The notes beneath the pieces were generated by a model. That model was not told the origin of the DNA. It saw nothing but the letters and a program-made list of their open reading frames with translations, and did no database searches. From assembly GCF_023856365.1 (NCBI RefSeq), contig NW_026042438.1, positions 243,664 to 307,663 of the forward strand: DNA of 64,000 nt, given 5' to 3'. This DNA comes from Brienomyrus brachyistius. Lineage: Eukaryota; Chordata; Actinopteri; Osteoglossiformes; Mormyridae. Position numbers and translations under genes: made by a program. Of the stretch, positions 41,201 through 53,230 are shown in pieces. The stretch's first letter is position 1. Each line of letters opens with the position of its first letter.

Positions 41201-41686
41201 AAACAGCCATAAACGCTTTTCCTTTAATGATCTGAATGTGGGTGTTGCAGTCATAACAGTAAGTAATTCACAGAGATGTGTAAGGAGTAGATTATTCAGA
41301 TGCCACCTCTGCACTTGACAGGTTCCCCAGCGAACCCAGTTAGCACCTTTTAATGACAATTAAACACAGCATGTTATTTGTAATAAGCTTGTTCAGGGAT
41401 TCGTCAGGCATGTTCGTAATAATAGGAAAGCAGTTCACATTAATTACAGACTTTTGCATCACTGGTAAAAGGCTCAGGGCTCCGGCTGTTGATTTAATTA
41501 CTCCAGTAATTAAATGAGTCACAGCTCACAAGTGACATTGCAGGCTGTGTTCGACGGGAGCTAGATTATGAAACATTTTGTACGTTAATGGTGGTTTCTT
41601 GGTGGGAACCCCCCCTCCCCCCCCCACAGTTTTCAGGTCGTTCAGCTTGAAGCTCATATTCCCCTCGCCATTTTTCTACCTTGCAG

Positions 41687-42649
41687 GTGTGCAGGTCAGG
41701 AACGTTCTGGCCTCATCCCAGCTCATTCAGACTCAGCTAGCCACTGTTTGGTGAGTGTCCACTGAATTCTTCACGGCCGCAGTGGTGCGCTTGGTTTATT
41801 TGCCCCTCTTAAATTACGTAGCTCAATCCTTTCAGCATCCACTCTATGCGGGCAGTGTGTGGCTCCACAGGTGAGGACCATATGTCTGTAACCGCAAGGT
41901 CGACAGTTCAAGTCCCCGGATTGGCAGTGATTTCTCTGCTGGTCCCCTGAACAACCTCTAATTGCTCCAATTGACCCTGCGCTGATTTCAGAAGCCATCA
42001 TGATATTTCCAGGGCTGGTTGCTTTTCTTAAGTGGTCTGTTCCTGTTAGCACGCGTCAGGCAGCTGGTGCGACGGCTCGAGGCAGGAGGTCTGTACTTCT
42101 GAGTTGTGACTCATGGGATCCTACTGATAATCAACTAATAGGAAGCGTGTCGCAGGTTTTTAATGTGCTGCAATAATCACTGCTTTAAAAAAAAATAAAA
42201 AAATTTAAAGGCATTTTGTTTTTTATATGTCTGTCTCTCAAAATACTGCTAAAAAATATATTGTTAGGTGAGAATACATTTTATTATTACAGCTCACCTA
42301 ACAAACTTCATAGCCTAGCCTAGCATACCTTAAACATGCTTGGAACACTTGCATTAGCCTACAGTTGGACAAAACTCAGGGTAAGTTGTCATTTTTTTGT
42401 AGGTTAGTTTGGTTTTTAAATTGGACCCCTCATGGTCTGGGTGAAGTTATGCTGGTCTTCGCCATCTGTGCACCCGGTTCGATTACTGACCTTCCCACAT
42501 GTTCTCCCAAGGAACCTGGCAGATGTGGACAAGGACGGCCAGCTGACAGGGGAGGAGTTCATCCTGGCTATGCACCTGGTGGACATGGCGAAGGCCGGAC
42601 AGCCGCTGCCCCTCACGCTTCCCGGGGACCTGGTGCCCCCCTCCGTCAG
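41687..42649 (+). CDS. itsn2: Intersectin second EH domain (two exons)
   Basis: Exons 41687-41750 and 42512-42649 join in phase: the first ends TG and the second begins G, giving the Trp of [13 protein letters not shown]. They encode the second EH domain, with the EF-hand loop [13 protein letters not shown] and the conserved tail [13 protein letters not shown], which fits ITSN2 better than ITSN1. EH domains bind NPF motifs of endocytic proteins at clathrin pits. Splice sites are TTGCAG/GTGAGT and CCAAG/GTAGAC. The exon before this and the first EH domain are not seen in the window. Confidence 0.85.
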
Positions 42650-42701
42650 GTAGACAGCCGCCGCCGGTGGCCAATCGGTGAACCCGGCAGAGCAGTAAAT
42701 A

Positions 42702-43206
42702 GAGCTCTGGAAAAAAATTGAGACCACTCTATACTGGAAAAAAAATCTGCTTGTTTAAAGCTGGTTTTGCTGGCAGAAAGGTACGCTGAGCGTCAGGTTG
42801 CTTCCAGGTTCTAAGTACGCAAGTGTACAAGAATATGGTGAAACGGGAGACACTGAGAAAGGCCAGAAAGCAGCCAGGTAAAGGGTGGAAACGACTTCCC
42901 AATGCTTGAGATGCCCGTTCACTTATCCGACAGTGCCTCATGAATCATGACCTCAAGTGACCTGTACTTGGTGGAAACGTTAAGTGCAGGTGTGAGGTGC
43001 ACTGCTAGGACAGTTCATAACAGGCTCATAGAAGCAGGGCTGAAGTCCCATAAAGCAAGGAAGAAGCCCTTCATTAATGAGAAGCAGGAAAGAACCAGGC
43101 TGCAGTTTGCAAAAGAAAAAAAAACATTATTCACAGATCCATACCCATAAAGGAGAACTGAGTGAAACAAAAATTGGTGCTATGGTCTCTAACTTTTTTC
43201 CATAGT
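42702..43206. mobile_element. Tc1-like transposon remnant in intersectin intron
   Basis: Inverted ends (GAGCTCTGGAAAAAAATTGAG near 42702 and its complement-like CTCTAACTTTTTTCCATAG near 43189) bracket the remnant, with TA on both sides. Inside, a short frame resembles Tc1 transposase (VHNRLIEAGLKSHKARKKP). Most of the transposase is deleted. Confidence 0.75.
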
Positions 43207-43470
43207 TATATGTAATGAATGGGGAAAGGCGGGGGGGTTGAATATGCTGTGTCAGGCTGGACATTGACCCATCTGGAATCACAGGCTAGGAGGCTTTGTT
43301 ACAGAAAGGGAGAGTGTCCCCATACACTGAGATACTTCGACTGAGCCCAGCTAAGGGACTCCTGATGAGTGAGCACGGGAAGCTGTATGGTGGTTGTTCC
43401 TGTGTAGCCTGACTCAGAGTCTCAGGTTCTAGCACCTTCTACCTACACGGAGGCATGTTGTATTTTGCAG

Positions 43471-43588
43471 AACGGGGAAGCAGGGGGAATTGCTTCCTTT
43501 GAATCGCACCATCGTCCCTGAAGAAATTCAAGTTGAACCACCCCAGAAGACAAAGAGTAATGGTAGCATTAGTAGAACGGACAGACGG

Positions 43589-43637
<49 letters not shown>

Positions 43638-44654
43638 GACAGGCACCTTCAGCTAGTGAATGTTTTTGGTGACACAAGTGTGTATTAGTGATGTGCCGTT
43701 CTTAGTATCTTTACAAAGAATCACCTGATTCACATTGAATTGCAGGAGGTCAAAGGTCACTGCCCCTATTGCCATGGTTACCACGTGTGCGTGTGCATGG
43801 CCCTCCTTGCAGTTTCGTTCGAGGACAAGCTAAAGGAGAACTTCCAGCGGGGAAACGCTGAGCTGGAGAGGCGGCGGCAGGTCTTACAGGAGCAGGAGCG
43901 GCGCGAGCAAGAGAGGCGGGCCCAGAAGGCCCGGGAGGAGCAGGAGCGGCGTGAGCAGGAGGCGCGGGAGCAGGAGAGGAGGCGGCAACAGGAGCAGGAG
44001 CGGCGGCTGGAGAGGCAACGCGAGCTGGAATGGCAGAAGGAGGAAGAGCGCTTAAAGGAGCTGGAACGCAAGGAGGTCAGTCTTTCTAGTATGGAATGCT
44101 AGCATTGTACTTGGGGTTAGGCAGTCGCTCTTTGGTCATTGGTCCAGTCCCAGCCAATCACATTTGGGTTTAGCAAATTAATGTTGTTGGCGATTCACCA
44201 GCACTGTTGCCTCATACCTTTCAGAGCTGGGGGTTGGAATCCCACCTCCACTCTTTGAGAGTTTCCATGTTCTCCCAGTGTTGTGTGGCCTTCCTCCAAA
44301 AACATGCCCTTAGGTGGTCTGGTGCCTTTAAATTCTCTGCAGTGCGAGGTTCTAGTGTAAGTGCATGTTTTGTGCCCTGCGATGGGCTGACATCCCGTCC
44401 AGGGTGTACCCCCCCAGCCTGGTGCCCTGTGCTGTCCTGGATAGACTCCAGGCCCCCCTGTGATAATTGGCTGGAAGTTAATAAAACTTCATTATTGTAA
44501 CCCTGTGTTGGGCAAATACAGCATTATAACTAATTAAACTAGTTTACTGGTGAAACTCCGTTTATGTACATCTCTGAATGGCTGGGAAGGTTTGACAGCA
44601 TGTATTTGGTTATTGGTTTAGCTTGTGTGTGAACGTGTGCGACCTGTGATTAGC

Positions 44655-44717
<63 letters not shown>

Positions 44718-46997
44718 GTCGTGATCATGTGTGTGTCCCTGCAGGCTGCTAAGCAGGAGCTGGAGCGTCAGAGGAAGATGGAGTGGGAGCGGAGGAGGCG
44801 ACAGGAGCTGCTGAATCAGAGGAACCAAGAACAAGAGGACATCATCAAGCTTAAGGCCAAGAAGAGGAGCTTGGAGCTGGAGCTGGAGGCTGTGGTGAGG
44901 ACCAGGCCGTCCTGCACCTGTTTGCCCCGACCGACTGCATTCCCCTTCAGGAACGAGGAACAGCCAGCTGTTGAAATCGCACTATCAGAGACGCACGTTT
45001 TCCTTTCAGATGTCAATGGTACACATGCTTGTGTCCACAGCGACAATATTCCCGCCCTCAGGACTCATAAGACCACTGTTTAATTTCAGAGAGACAAGCA
45101 CAAGCAGATCTCTGACCGACTCAGGGACGTCCAGAGCAAGAGGAGCATCCAGAAGGGAGAGCTGGAACTGATCAGTCAGAAGCAGGACAGCTGCCTGCTG
45201 GAGGTCAACGCCCTGCAGCGGCAGCTTGAGGTCTGCGGCCTTCCTCCGCTGCCGTCCAAGATCCCAGCAGCTATGGGACGAGCACCAGCTGCAACACTGA
45301 TAAATAGATTCAACACGGTTCTTTTTCCATGTGATCTGGCGTTATGTCTGCTGTGCGTTATACAACAGCTGTGCCACTCCTGTCTGATTAGCAGTCTTCA
45401 GATTTTGGCAACCAAGGGAGAGACTGTTCTTCACACCTTTCCTGGAGAATGTGCAGTTTTTTTGGGGGGGAATTTACTATAAAAGCAATAGATAGATAGG
45501 GTGAAGTTTCCAGGGAGGGTTTATTTCAGGATTCTCCAGCTTTCTGAGGGAGTTTGGCCTGTTTTTGTGCAGGAGGGGCAGAGGAAACATTCTCAGCTGA
45601 TTGTGGAGCAGCAGAGATGCAAGGAGATCCTATGCAACATGGGGCTGAACAGTAGGTCTGGTGAGTCTGATCTCCCTGCTTCTCCCTGCGTTACCTGGCG
45701 CCCCCCCCCCCTGCAGTCATTCTTGAAGTACTTAAATGTCATGGTGGCACATGGGTGGTACATGCTTCTTGTGCTTCTAAAATGTAGGTGTACACTACCA
45801 GACAAAAGTTTGGATGCACCCACTTGTAATACATCTTTATATTTTAGCTACATTATTCACCTTAGACTAAAAGGCTTGGAGGCAGTCGACAGTTTTGCTT
45901 CGATGACAGCAATGCAGAATCTTGGCGTTCTTTCAGCCAGCTTTCAGATGTAACCCCCCCTGGAAGGCTTTTCCAGCAGTACAGGAGTTTCCAGAAGTTC
46001 TGGGCACAAGTCGGCTACCAACTCATCTCGGCTCTGTAGGGTTTGGGTGGAGTGGGGGATTGTGGGGGCCAGGTTATCTGTCACAGCCCTCCCTCTCACA
46101 TGTCAACAAGAAAATACTTACCATATAACCTTGAGGTGCACTTAGGGTTGTTAATGTAAGGGCCCCCTGCTGATACAGCGCGTTGCTGCACCCTCCACAC
46201 GAACCACCTCAGGGATGAGAACCTGAGTGTAGTCGTGCAGCGGGTGACACCTCAGCATCACACTAGTCCGAATGGAATGGAACAGTGTACATTTTTTTCC
46301 GGTGGCTGGAGTGCCAACCCTGCCACCAACCCCCTTGCAGTTTTCCCTGCAAGTTGGAGGACTTCCTTGCAGGGCTTAGATGTAGATTGTCAGTCCCAGG
46401 ATGAAGCAATTGCAGGTGAAGGGTCTTGCTTAGAGGTAGTGTTTCTGTATACAGGTCCGACACTTTCCTCCGTAAAGAGGGGCGTGACTGAGAAGGACAT
46501 CGTCTGTCGGAAACTCAAGGAGCAGCTGGATGTGCTGGAGAAGGATACCGTGGCAAAACTGTCGGAGATGGACCAGTACAACGTGGACATCAAGGTGAGG
46601 AGGCATTACTGGTGGTAGAAAGGCATCAATGTTGTGGCTTGCCTCTAGTTAGCCCAGTGTGCTGTACAGGGGCCAGTAGCATTTGTAAATAGAATAAAGT
46701 GGAGAAGTGAAGCCTCAAAACATCCATAATCTATGGCCCAGAATCCCGTGTGTTCTGAATTGGATCTGGTGTCTGTACCTTGTATAGCGAGTGGTGGTTG
46801 GCGGTGTGGCTTGGTGCTCTGCGCTAATGGTGGTGCGGGCCCGGTCCCTTCCCACAGGAGCTCCGGGAAAGCCAGACCAAGCAGCAGCAGGTCCTGGACA
46901 GACTGCGGCAGGTCAAGGCCGACAAGCTATGTGACCTGCAGCGGAGGCGAGAACTGGAGTTGGAGAGGAGGAAGAGAGAGGAGGAGGAGGCGGTCAG
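43471..46997 (+). CDS. itsn2: Intersectin linker and coiled coil, first part (seven exons)
   Basis: Exons 43471-43556, 43813-44075, 44745-44894, 45090-45230, 45573-45660, 46455-46594 and 46858-46997 join in one phase with the EH exons. They encode the short linker after EH2 ([12 protein letters not shown]), then the start [15 protein letters not shown] and long helices rich in E, R, K and Q. These are the KLERQ coiled coil that dimerises intersectin and binds partners such as Eps15. Each exon has AG/GT borders. The introns hold a CA (43593-43635) and a GT (44657-44715) microsatellite, an old SINE and a Tc1-like piece. Confidence 0.85.
44190..44470 (+). mobile_element. Old degenerate SINE in intron
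   Basis: Follows the same order as the SINE at 8588 (AGCACTGTTGCCTCA, GAGTTT.CATGTTCTCCC, CCCTGCGATGGGCTGA, GGATAGACTCCAG) with many changes and indels. Confidence 0.6.
45788..46115 (-). mobile_element. Tc1-like fragment in intron
   Basis: Begins TACACTACCAGACAAAAGTTTGGATGCACC, a typical Tc1-type end, followed by the usual complementary-strand words (GGGGGATTGTGGGGGCCAGGT). No open transposase frame. Confidence 0.55.
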
Positions 46998-47441
46998 GTG
47001 AGCTAGGCCTCCTGCAAGGCCTGCATGCTCTGTTGTCGTTTTTGCATTTCTGTTGGCTGTCATGGTGCCAGGTTTGGTTTCCCTGCAATGGTGACTGACC
47101 TGTCCTAAATCGCTTTTTAATATCACTTTAACACTGTGCTTCCCAAGCTGGTCCTTGGGGATCCAGAGCTCCCTTTTACTTATTTTTTGTTTGTTTTTCT
47201 ATTTTTAAGTGGGTCAACACATCACCTACATAATGTCAGAACATGTCAGATGGCTAAGAGCAATTTTAATGTCAATTACAGACCCAGTGTGACAAAGTTC
47301 AGTTAAAGCATTAAATTTGAATGGATGACGTGACCTTGATGGTTTGTTTAAAGAAAATATAGCTGCATCACGTGATTGAAGGGCCATGATGTGGTGCTGG
47401 GCCAAATTCAGCTTCAATGTGATGCATCATGTCATTCACAG

Positions 47442-48263
47442 GCAAGCCAAGCTGGAGAAAGAGCGGCAGTGGCGTGTGAAGTTGGAGCGGGAGGAGGAGG
47501 AGCGGCGGAGGAGGATCCAGGAGGAGCGGGAGGCCAAGCTGAAGGAGGAGGAAGAACGTGAGCGTGAACTCCGGGCCAAACTGCGCGCCGCTCAGGAGCA
47601 GGCTGAGCGGAACCGCCGGGCCGCTGGAGAGGAGGAGGCAGGAGGAAGCCCAGAAGAGGGAGGAGGAGAAGAGGATAGAGGAGGAGAGGCGGCGAGAGGA
47701 ACATAAAAGGGCGGAGGAGGAGAGGAGGCAGAAGGAAGAGGAGAGGAGGCGGCAAGAGGAGGAGCGGAGAAAGGTGGAGGCAGAGAGAAGGAAGCTAGAG
47801 CTGGAGAGGAAAAGACTGGAAGAAGAGAAAAAGAGATTTGAGGAAGAGAGGAGGAGGCAGGAGGAAGAGAGAAGGAGGCAAGAGGAAGAGAACAGAAGGA
47901 AGAAGGAGGAGGAGCAGGAGCTGGAGAGGGAGGAGGAGGAGAGAAGACGTCAGCGGGCTCAGATAGCTGCTGTCAGGGATGCAGAGGAGCGGAGGAGACA
48001 GGAAGAGGAGCGGAGGAGACAGGAAGAGGAGCGGAGGAGACAGGAGGAGGAGCGGAGGAGGCTGGAAGAGGAGAAGAAGAGACAGGAAGAGGAGAGACGG
48101 CGAGAGGAGGACAGGAGGAGAAAGCAACAGGAGGAGGAGGCCGTGGCCAGACAGCGGGAGGAAGAGGCCCGGCAGCAAAAGCAGCAGCAGCAGCACAATT
48201 TAGGCAAGACAGACATTCATGAGAAGCTGTCGGCCCTGATCAGGGGCCTAGAGGAGCGAAAAG
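47442..48263 (+). CDS. itsn2: Intersectin coiled coil, expanded exon with frame change
   Basis: The exon opens in the frame of its upstream neighbours and reads coiled coil to about 47610. That frame then loses the pattern (Gly-rich, stop near 47704), while the frame shifted by +1 continues E/R-rich helix to the 3' splice donor and joins the SH3-A exon in the correct phase. So the exon carries one extra base (or lacks two) near 47605-47640. The helix from about 47700 to 48180 is made of repeated EERRRQEEE-type units, probably a single alpha helix much longer than in mammals. It may be a sequencing indel, because the SH3 exons downstream are good. Confidence 0.75.
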
Positions 48264-48515
48264 GTAAGGATTATGGCCTCGATGCAGCCCCCTTCGGGAG
48301 GTGTGGAAACGCAGTGACAAATCACAATCTCAGACACGTAAAGCTACCATTAGCGGTGGGGTTTGTACAGTTTCTTCATCAGCCTCCAAATGCAAGTGTC
48401 CCATCAGCAGACCCGAGGTGTCGTGTGCTGGTTCAATAGCTGCAGTGCGTCATTAGTGACACAGCGTTCTGAAGAACAGTCACACAAGGAGGTGACTGAC
48501 TCACTGTCGTTGCAG

Positions 48516-49399
48516 GGAATTTGAGACCCGTCAAGTCAACACACAGGAAATCGGCCTCCCTGACAACCTACAGAGCCCTGTACCCCTTCACAGCACGGAA
48601 CGCGGACGAGCTCACCTTTGACACGGACAGCTTGATTGAGGTATACAGAGTGCACCCCCATATGTTAATCTGTTTGTACCATAAATTAAATGTGCTGAAT
48701 CATTGCCCTGGTGCCTGATTAGCTCTTTTTTTCTGAATCCTTTTCGGGTGTTTTACAGTTAGATCTAGAATCCTTTTGTTCACCATAAAGTGCAACAAGG
48801 AGCAGTTTTTTGGGGGGGGGAGGACAGAGGGGTACAAGTGCCCCTGTGACAAAATAAATAAACATGTAGACATATTTAATTTATTAATGGCACATTTCTC
48901 CTTTCATATGTTTTAGGGTGTTTTCTGGCCAGTCGTGACCTGGTTTTGGATAGTACGCCCATGTGTGTCATGTGGTAGCCCTTAACCAATCGCCTTGAGT
49001 CCGCAGGTGGACGAGAAGACGGAAGGCGAGCAGGGCTGGCTGTATGGCAGCTACCAGGGCAAGATGGGCTGGTTCCCTGAGAGCTACGTCGAGAAGCACA
49101 GCCAACCGGAATCTGCGGCCAGCACCAAGCAGGCTCTGATGCCCACAACTGCATCTACCTCAGTCTCTGCAAGGTAATGTTGCCCCTTGGTGTCCAGCAT
49201 CTAAACTGGTCCTGTGTCATATCTGAATGCTTATGTGGGTCTCACTGACCGTTTTCTCCTGGTCTGTCCCTACTTCAGCAAGGCGGAGGCTAATTCCAGT
49301 ACCTTCCCAGCAGGACAGAGCACTCCTGGGGGGGCAGGGCAGAACTCTGCCTTCACTCCCACCCACCCTCCAGGCTCTGCCTCTATGGAGTATGGACAG
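48516..49399 (+). CDS. itsn2: Intersectin SH3-A domain and linker (three exons)
   Basis: Exons 48516-48640, 49007-49173 and 49279-49399. The first two form the first SH3: [18 protein letters not shown], then [24 protein letters not shown], with the ALYPF, GWLYG and WFPxxYV hallmarks. SH3-A of intersectins binds proline-rich partners such as N-WASP, dynamin and Sos. The third exon is a Ser/Thr/Pro/Gly-rich linker. Phases match on both sides. Confidence 0.88.
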
Positions 49400-50079
49400 G
49401 TAGTTATCCTGGGAGCGCCCCCTACCTGAAGAATACCGTAACTGTCTCGAGTGAGAATTCAGAACTGGCCCCACCCGATCGGTCGTGTTCTTTTTCTGTA
49501 TTTCCACTGCATGCCTATGCGTATTTATGTGCCAGTGAGTCTGTGGCCTGTTTGCATGGCTGCATCTGAACCATGTCTGTTCAGAAGCCTTCAACTGCTT
49601 CTGCGACTGTCTTGCACGTTACTGCAGTATTTTGTTCTGTACTATGCTTTTTCTTTATTTATATATAACAATCAGAAGCAGGTTTGCTGTTTCTGGGGAC
49701 CCATTTAAAAAGCCACTTTGGGGCCCCTCCACAAGGTGGTGACTTTGTGGCCAGCAAGGGGCCCCCAACACAAATGCATGATTTTATCGCCATAAACAAG
49801 TCAACTATGTTTGCTAATAGTGTAGTTTGTATATATGTTGTTTTTTTGGTCATATTTGTGCATGTGTTTGCACATATATAACAATACACTGAGATGTACC
49901 ATGTATGCACGAGAGTGTTAACTTTCTAGGTATATTCATAAGTTGGTAAACTTTCATGTTAACATTTATCAAAATGTCCATTTTTGGGGGGATTTTTAAG
50001 GTAGTTTCAAGTACGTCTAGATCAGATCTTGTTTCCTGAGTGGTGTCCCGGCTGACAGACATGTTTTCTGCGTTGTCAG

Positions 50080-50236
50080 GTGGCAAGTGGCCTCCAGGTG
50101 CAAGCGCTGTGCTCCTGGACGGCCAAGACGGACAACCACCTGAACTTCTCCAAGGATGACATCATCACGGTGCTGGAGCAGCAGGAAAACTGGTGGCTGG
50201 GGGAGCTGAATGGGGTGCAGGGCTGAGCCGGAATGA
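50080..50236 (+). pseudogene. itsn2: Intersectin SH3-B exon, truncated by in-frame stop
   Basis: The exon begins in phase and reads [19 protein letters not shown] and [18 protein letters not shown]. The next codons should give the WFPxxYV end of the SH3 fold, but TGA follows at 50224-50226. The strong donor GTAAGT at 50237 leaves phase 1 whereas the next exon needs phase 2, so the frame is also off by one. Together these suggest that about ten codons plus one base are missing. Either the allele is broken, the domain ends otherwise, or the assembly lost bases here. Confidence 0.75.
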
Positions 50237-50668
50237 GTAAGTGACACTCTTGGCGGTTCCTCGGGAGGTTCCAGAAGGGTTCTGGTTCTGCTCAGACCAA
50301 AGCCTGTCAGCTACCTGGAGACTGGTGGTCATTTACTGAGCCATTTCCTTATTCTAATTCCATATTTCTACGTATTTATTACTGAAGTGGTATTTGATTT
50401 GCATTTTTCGGGGCAGGCATCTAGGAGTGATTTTAAATAATCCCTGCCTTTTCTTTGTGACATGTTTGAGAAAATGTGCTAGATTTAGTATGGTAAATTT
50501 GGTTTGACTGATTGACTCAACACTTATGAATGCTATTGTGATGTTTTTGTGCTTATATTATTGGTTGAGATAAGCGAGATCAATTTGTAAGGGATTTTTT
50601 TCTTTTTCTATTGAAAAATGCGTATGAGCAGAATCGCCGATCCATTTTTTTTCACTTTATTTTGCCAG

Positions 50669-51438
50669 ACCCCTATATTCTTCTGTGGATGAGTTCAATA
50701 ACCCTGACAATACTCTACAAGAAGGTAAGTTTCTTTTCCAGGGAAGAATTTGAATGAAAAGAAGTTAAATTAAGCTAAGCAGAAGCGCATTTTGCATACA
50801 TTGTGTCTTTCTTTGATACCCAACATTCCATTTTAGCCAGTCACTACTCTTCACTTTGTTTGGCCATATTGTCATCTTGACTTCTCTTGCGTACCTTTTA
50901 ATCATCTTGATATTAATGGTATTGCTGCTAGCATGTCAGAAGTAACCTTGAAACAGGGTCTGGTGTGAGAGGCCATTGTCGAAAAGGAGAAAGCCGGATT
51001 TTGTCACTGGCTGTTGACCGTTGATTTTCTGTCTAATCAGAAGGCAGGTTTTGTGGCAGTTAAAAATCATTTGGCCATTCTGTCTCTCATCCAATCAGAG
51101 TATGTAGCCTTATATACCTATGAAAGCCCAGAGTCAGGAGACCTCACTTTCAACGAAGGAGACACCGTCGTTGTGACGGAAAGAGAAGGGGACTGGTGGA
51201 AAGGGTACATCGGAGACAGGAGTGGAGTCTTCCCCTCCAACTACGTAACGCCAAAGGAATCTGAAGTAAATTGTCATGAACGACTTTTCTCAGAGATACT
51301 TAAACTGCAGAGTTTATTGTCTATAAATAATAAATCATGACAGGCTAACTTTTGCTACTCTGACCTCTACCAATATGTGTGTCTGTCTACAGACATATAG
51401 CACCACTGGAAAGTCAGGTGGAGTCGGCAAAAAGCCAG
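50669..51438 (+). CDS. itsn2: Intersectin SH3-C domain (three exons)
   Basis: Exons 50669-50724 (linker with [13 protein letters not shown]), 51099-51265 (SH3-[39 protein letters not shown]) and 51393-51438 (linker) join in phase. The SH3 is complete, with ALYTY, WWKG and FPSNYV. It is expected to bind proline-rich endocytic partners such as dynamin. Confidence 0.88.
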
Positions 51439-51685
51439 GTAAGGATGCGGGATCCCACAGTCACCACTCAGTAAAGAGCCAAGAAATTCACTGGCAGCCA
51501 CCACACACCTTTATCTTTGCCTTTCCGTTGATGCTGGTGCATCTGCAGCTAGGCTGTGTCCTGTATACAGATGAAACACAGCTGTGTTCAATAGTCTTTG
51601 CGAGTGCCGACTGTTGCGAAGCTCTATCTACCTTGAACACGTGTGCTTGTTTGCGTTCGCATTCATTTGTGAATGTGTATGACAG

Positions 51686-52101
51686 AGGTTGCCCAAGTGA
51701 CGACTGCGTACACGGCCACCGGAGCGGAGCAGCTGAGCCTGGCCCCGGGACAGCTTATCCTCATCCAGGGCAAGAACCCATCTGGGTGGTGGCAAGGGGT
51801 TCTGCAGGTCTGTGGACCCGTGTTGTCATGATAGTGACGTTAATCAAATGTGGAGGCCGCCCATAATGAGGTCTAATCCTGGGCTGTTTTTGGGAGGAGG
51901 CATTGAAGTTGAGTTGCGGGTCTCTCTCAGGTCAGATGCATTTGTCCTAAATTAGGTTGGCATGTATGTCCTGATGAGGAACCTCTTGTCTTGTATCTGT
52001 CCAGGCTAGGGGTAAAAAACGCCAGAACGGATGGTTCCCCGCCTCCCACGTCAAGCTCTTGGGCCCCACCAGTGGGAAGTCCACACCAGCTCCAGTTCCA
52101 A
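51686..52101 (+). CDS. itsn2: Intersectin SH3-D domain (two exons)
   Basis: Exons 51686-51807 and 52005-52101: [29 protein letters not shown] then [19 protein letters not shown]. The fold is split by an intron at the usual place after WWQGxLQ. Phases match. Confidence 0.88.
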
Positions 52102-52193
52102 GTAAGATCAACAGCATCACATGCCAAGATCTGCGATGATCTCCGTCTGCATCTTCCGTAACAGCCTTTCCTACATGTTGGCTGTTCCTTCAG

Positions 52194-52435
52194 TTTGCCA
52201 GGTCATCACCACACATCACTACAAGGCGGGCAACGAGGATGAGATGAGCTTCTCCAAAAGTCAACTGATCAATGTGCTGAACAAGGACGATGCTGATTGG
52301 TGGAAAGGGGAGCTGAATGGCGTCGTCGGCTTGTTCCCCACCAATTACGTCAAGATGACCACGGAGTCCGATCCCAGTCAACAATGTAAGTTTAATTTTT
52401 TTCCCCCCCCAAGTAATATTTGTTTGTCTTGTTGA
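52194..52435 (+). CDS. itsn2: Intersectin SH3-E domain; short-isoform end
   Basis: The long form uses 52194-52385: [39 protein letters not shown], ending at a GT donor. Read-through of the donor gives 16 further codons and a stop at 52433-52435, followed by AATAAA at 52492-52497. Intersectins are known to have short (five SH3) and long (with DH-PH-C2) forms, so this is a good candidate for the short form's end. Confidence 0.88.
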
Positions 52436-53203
52436 TAGTTGCAAATGTCTTAAGATACAAAGTTTGCAGCCTAGTGTTTCATGCTGTTGGCAATAAATGA
52501 GAGAGCGGTAGTTCCAAAATCTAAGGTGGAAAGTGACCTTCGGGTAAAAGTTGACCCACGTTACAGTGCCCACCTGCATTGTATGGGTCTCTCAAAGGGC
52601 TGTTCTCCTGCTGACTGCAGCTCTACCAAGGCTACGGTTTGGCTTCCTGCTTGGGTCTGACTTTCTGAACAGAAATGGTTTGTGTCCAAAGATGAATCGA
52701 GAGAGTTTGCAGTAGCTGTGTGCTGCAGGGGAAACCTAAACACAGATAAGAAATGATTCATTGGTGACCTCATGGGAGGCCTGGTGATGTGAAGTAGGGC
52801 AGTTTGAAAGATACTACCTGGTATTGGCAAATGTCTTCATAAAAAACCATGATGAGAGGGTCGATGAGTTTCCACATCATGGCGTGCATACTCTCTCTTC
52901 TGCCATCCGCCTATTAGGACTGGGTTTCTTCTCAGAGTTGTGCTTCAGAGAAGCACTCCTCTCCTTCCATCCATCCGTCCACCCTCCTTACACTCTTCTC
53001 CTGCCATCTTTCCCTTCTTTCCCCCCCACCTTTCCCTCCATCTTTCCCTCTATCTGTGTTGTTCTTGTAGGACGGCATCGTTGCCTCTTCCTCCACAGCT
53101 TCTCAGAGCTGTTCAGATACCCTTTAGGTGCTCCATATCAGTCAATGCTTCCTCGCTGGATAGGGCCTGCCTTCTCATCAAATTCACTTTCTTTTACTTC
53201 TGC

Positions 53204-53230
53204 TTTAATATTATTATTATTATTATTATT
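53204..53230. repeat. (ATT)n microsatellite
   Basis: About eight ATT units in the intron after SH3-E. Confidence 0.9.

Noticed and set aside
43778..44071. Minus-strand Ser/Arg-rich ORF, and similar Leu-rich ones at 47432-48216
   Set aside because: They are the reverse reading of E/R-rich intersectin coiled-coil codons.
44610..44834. ORFs made of His/Thr or Val/Cys runs over GT/CA repeats
   Set aside because: Translated microsatellites.
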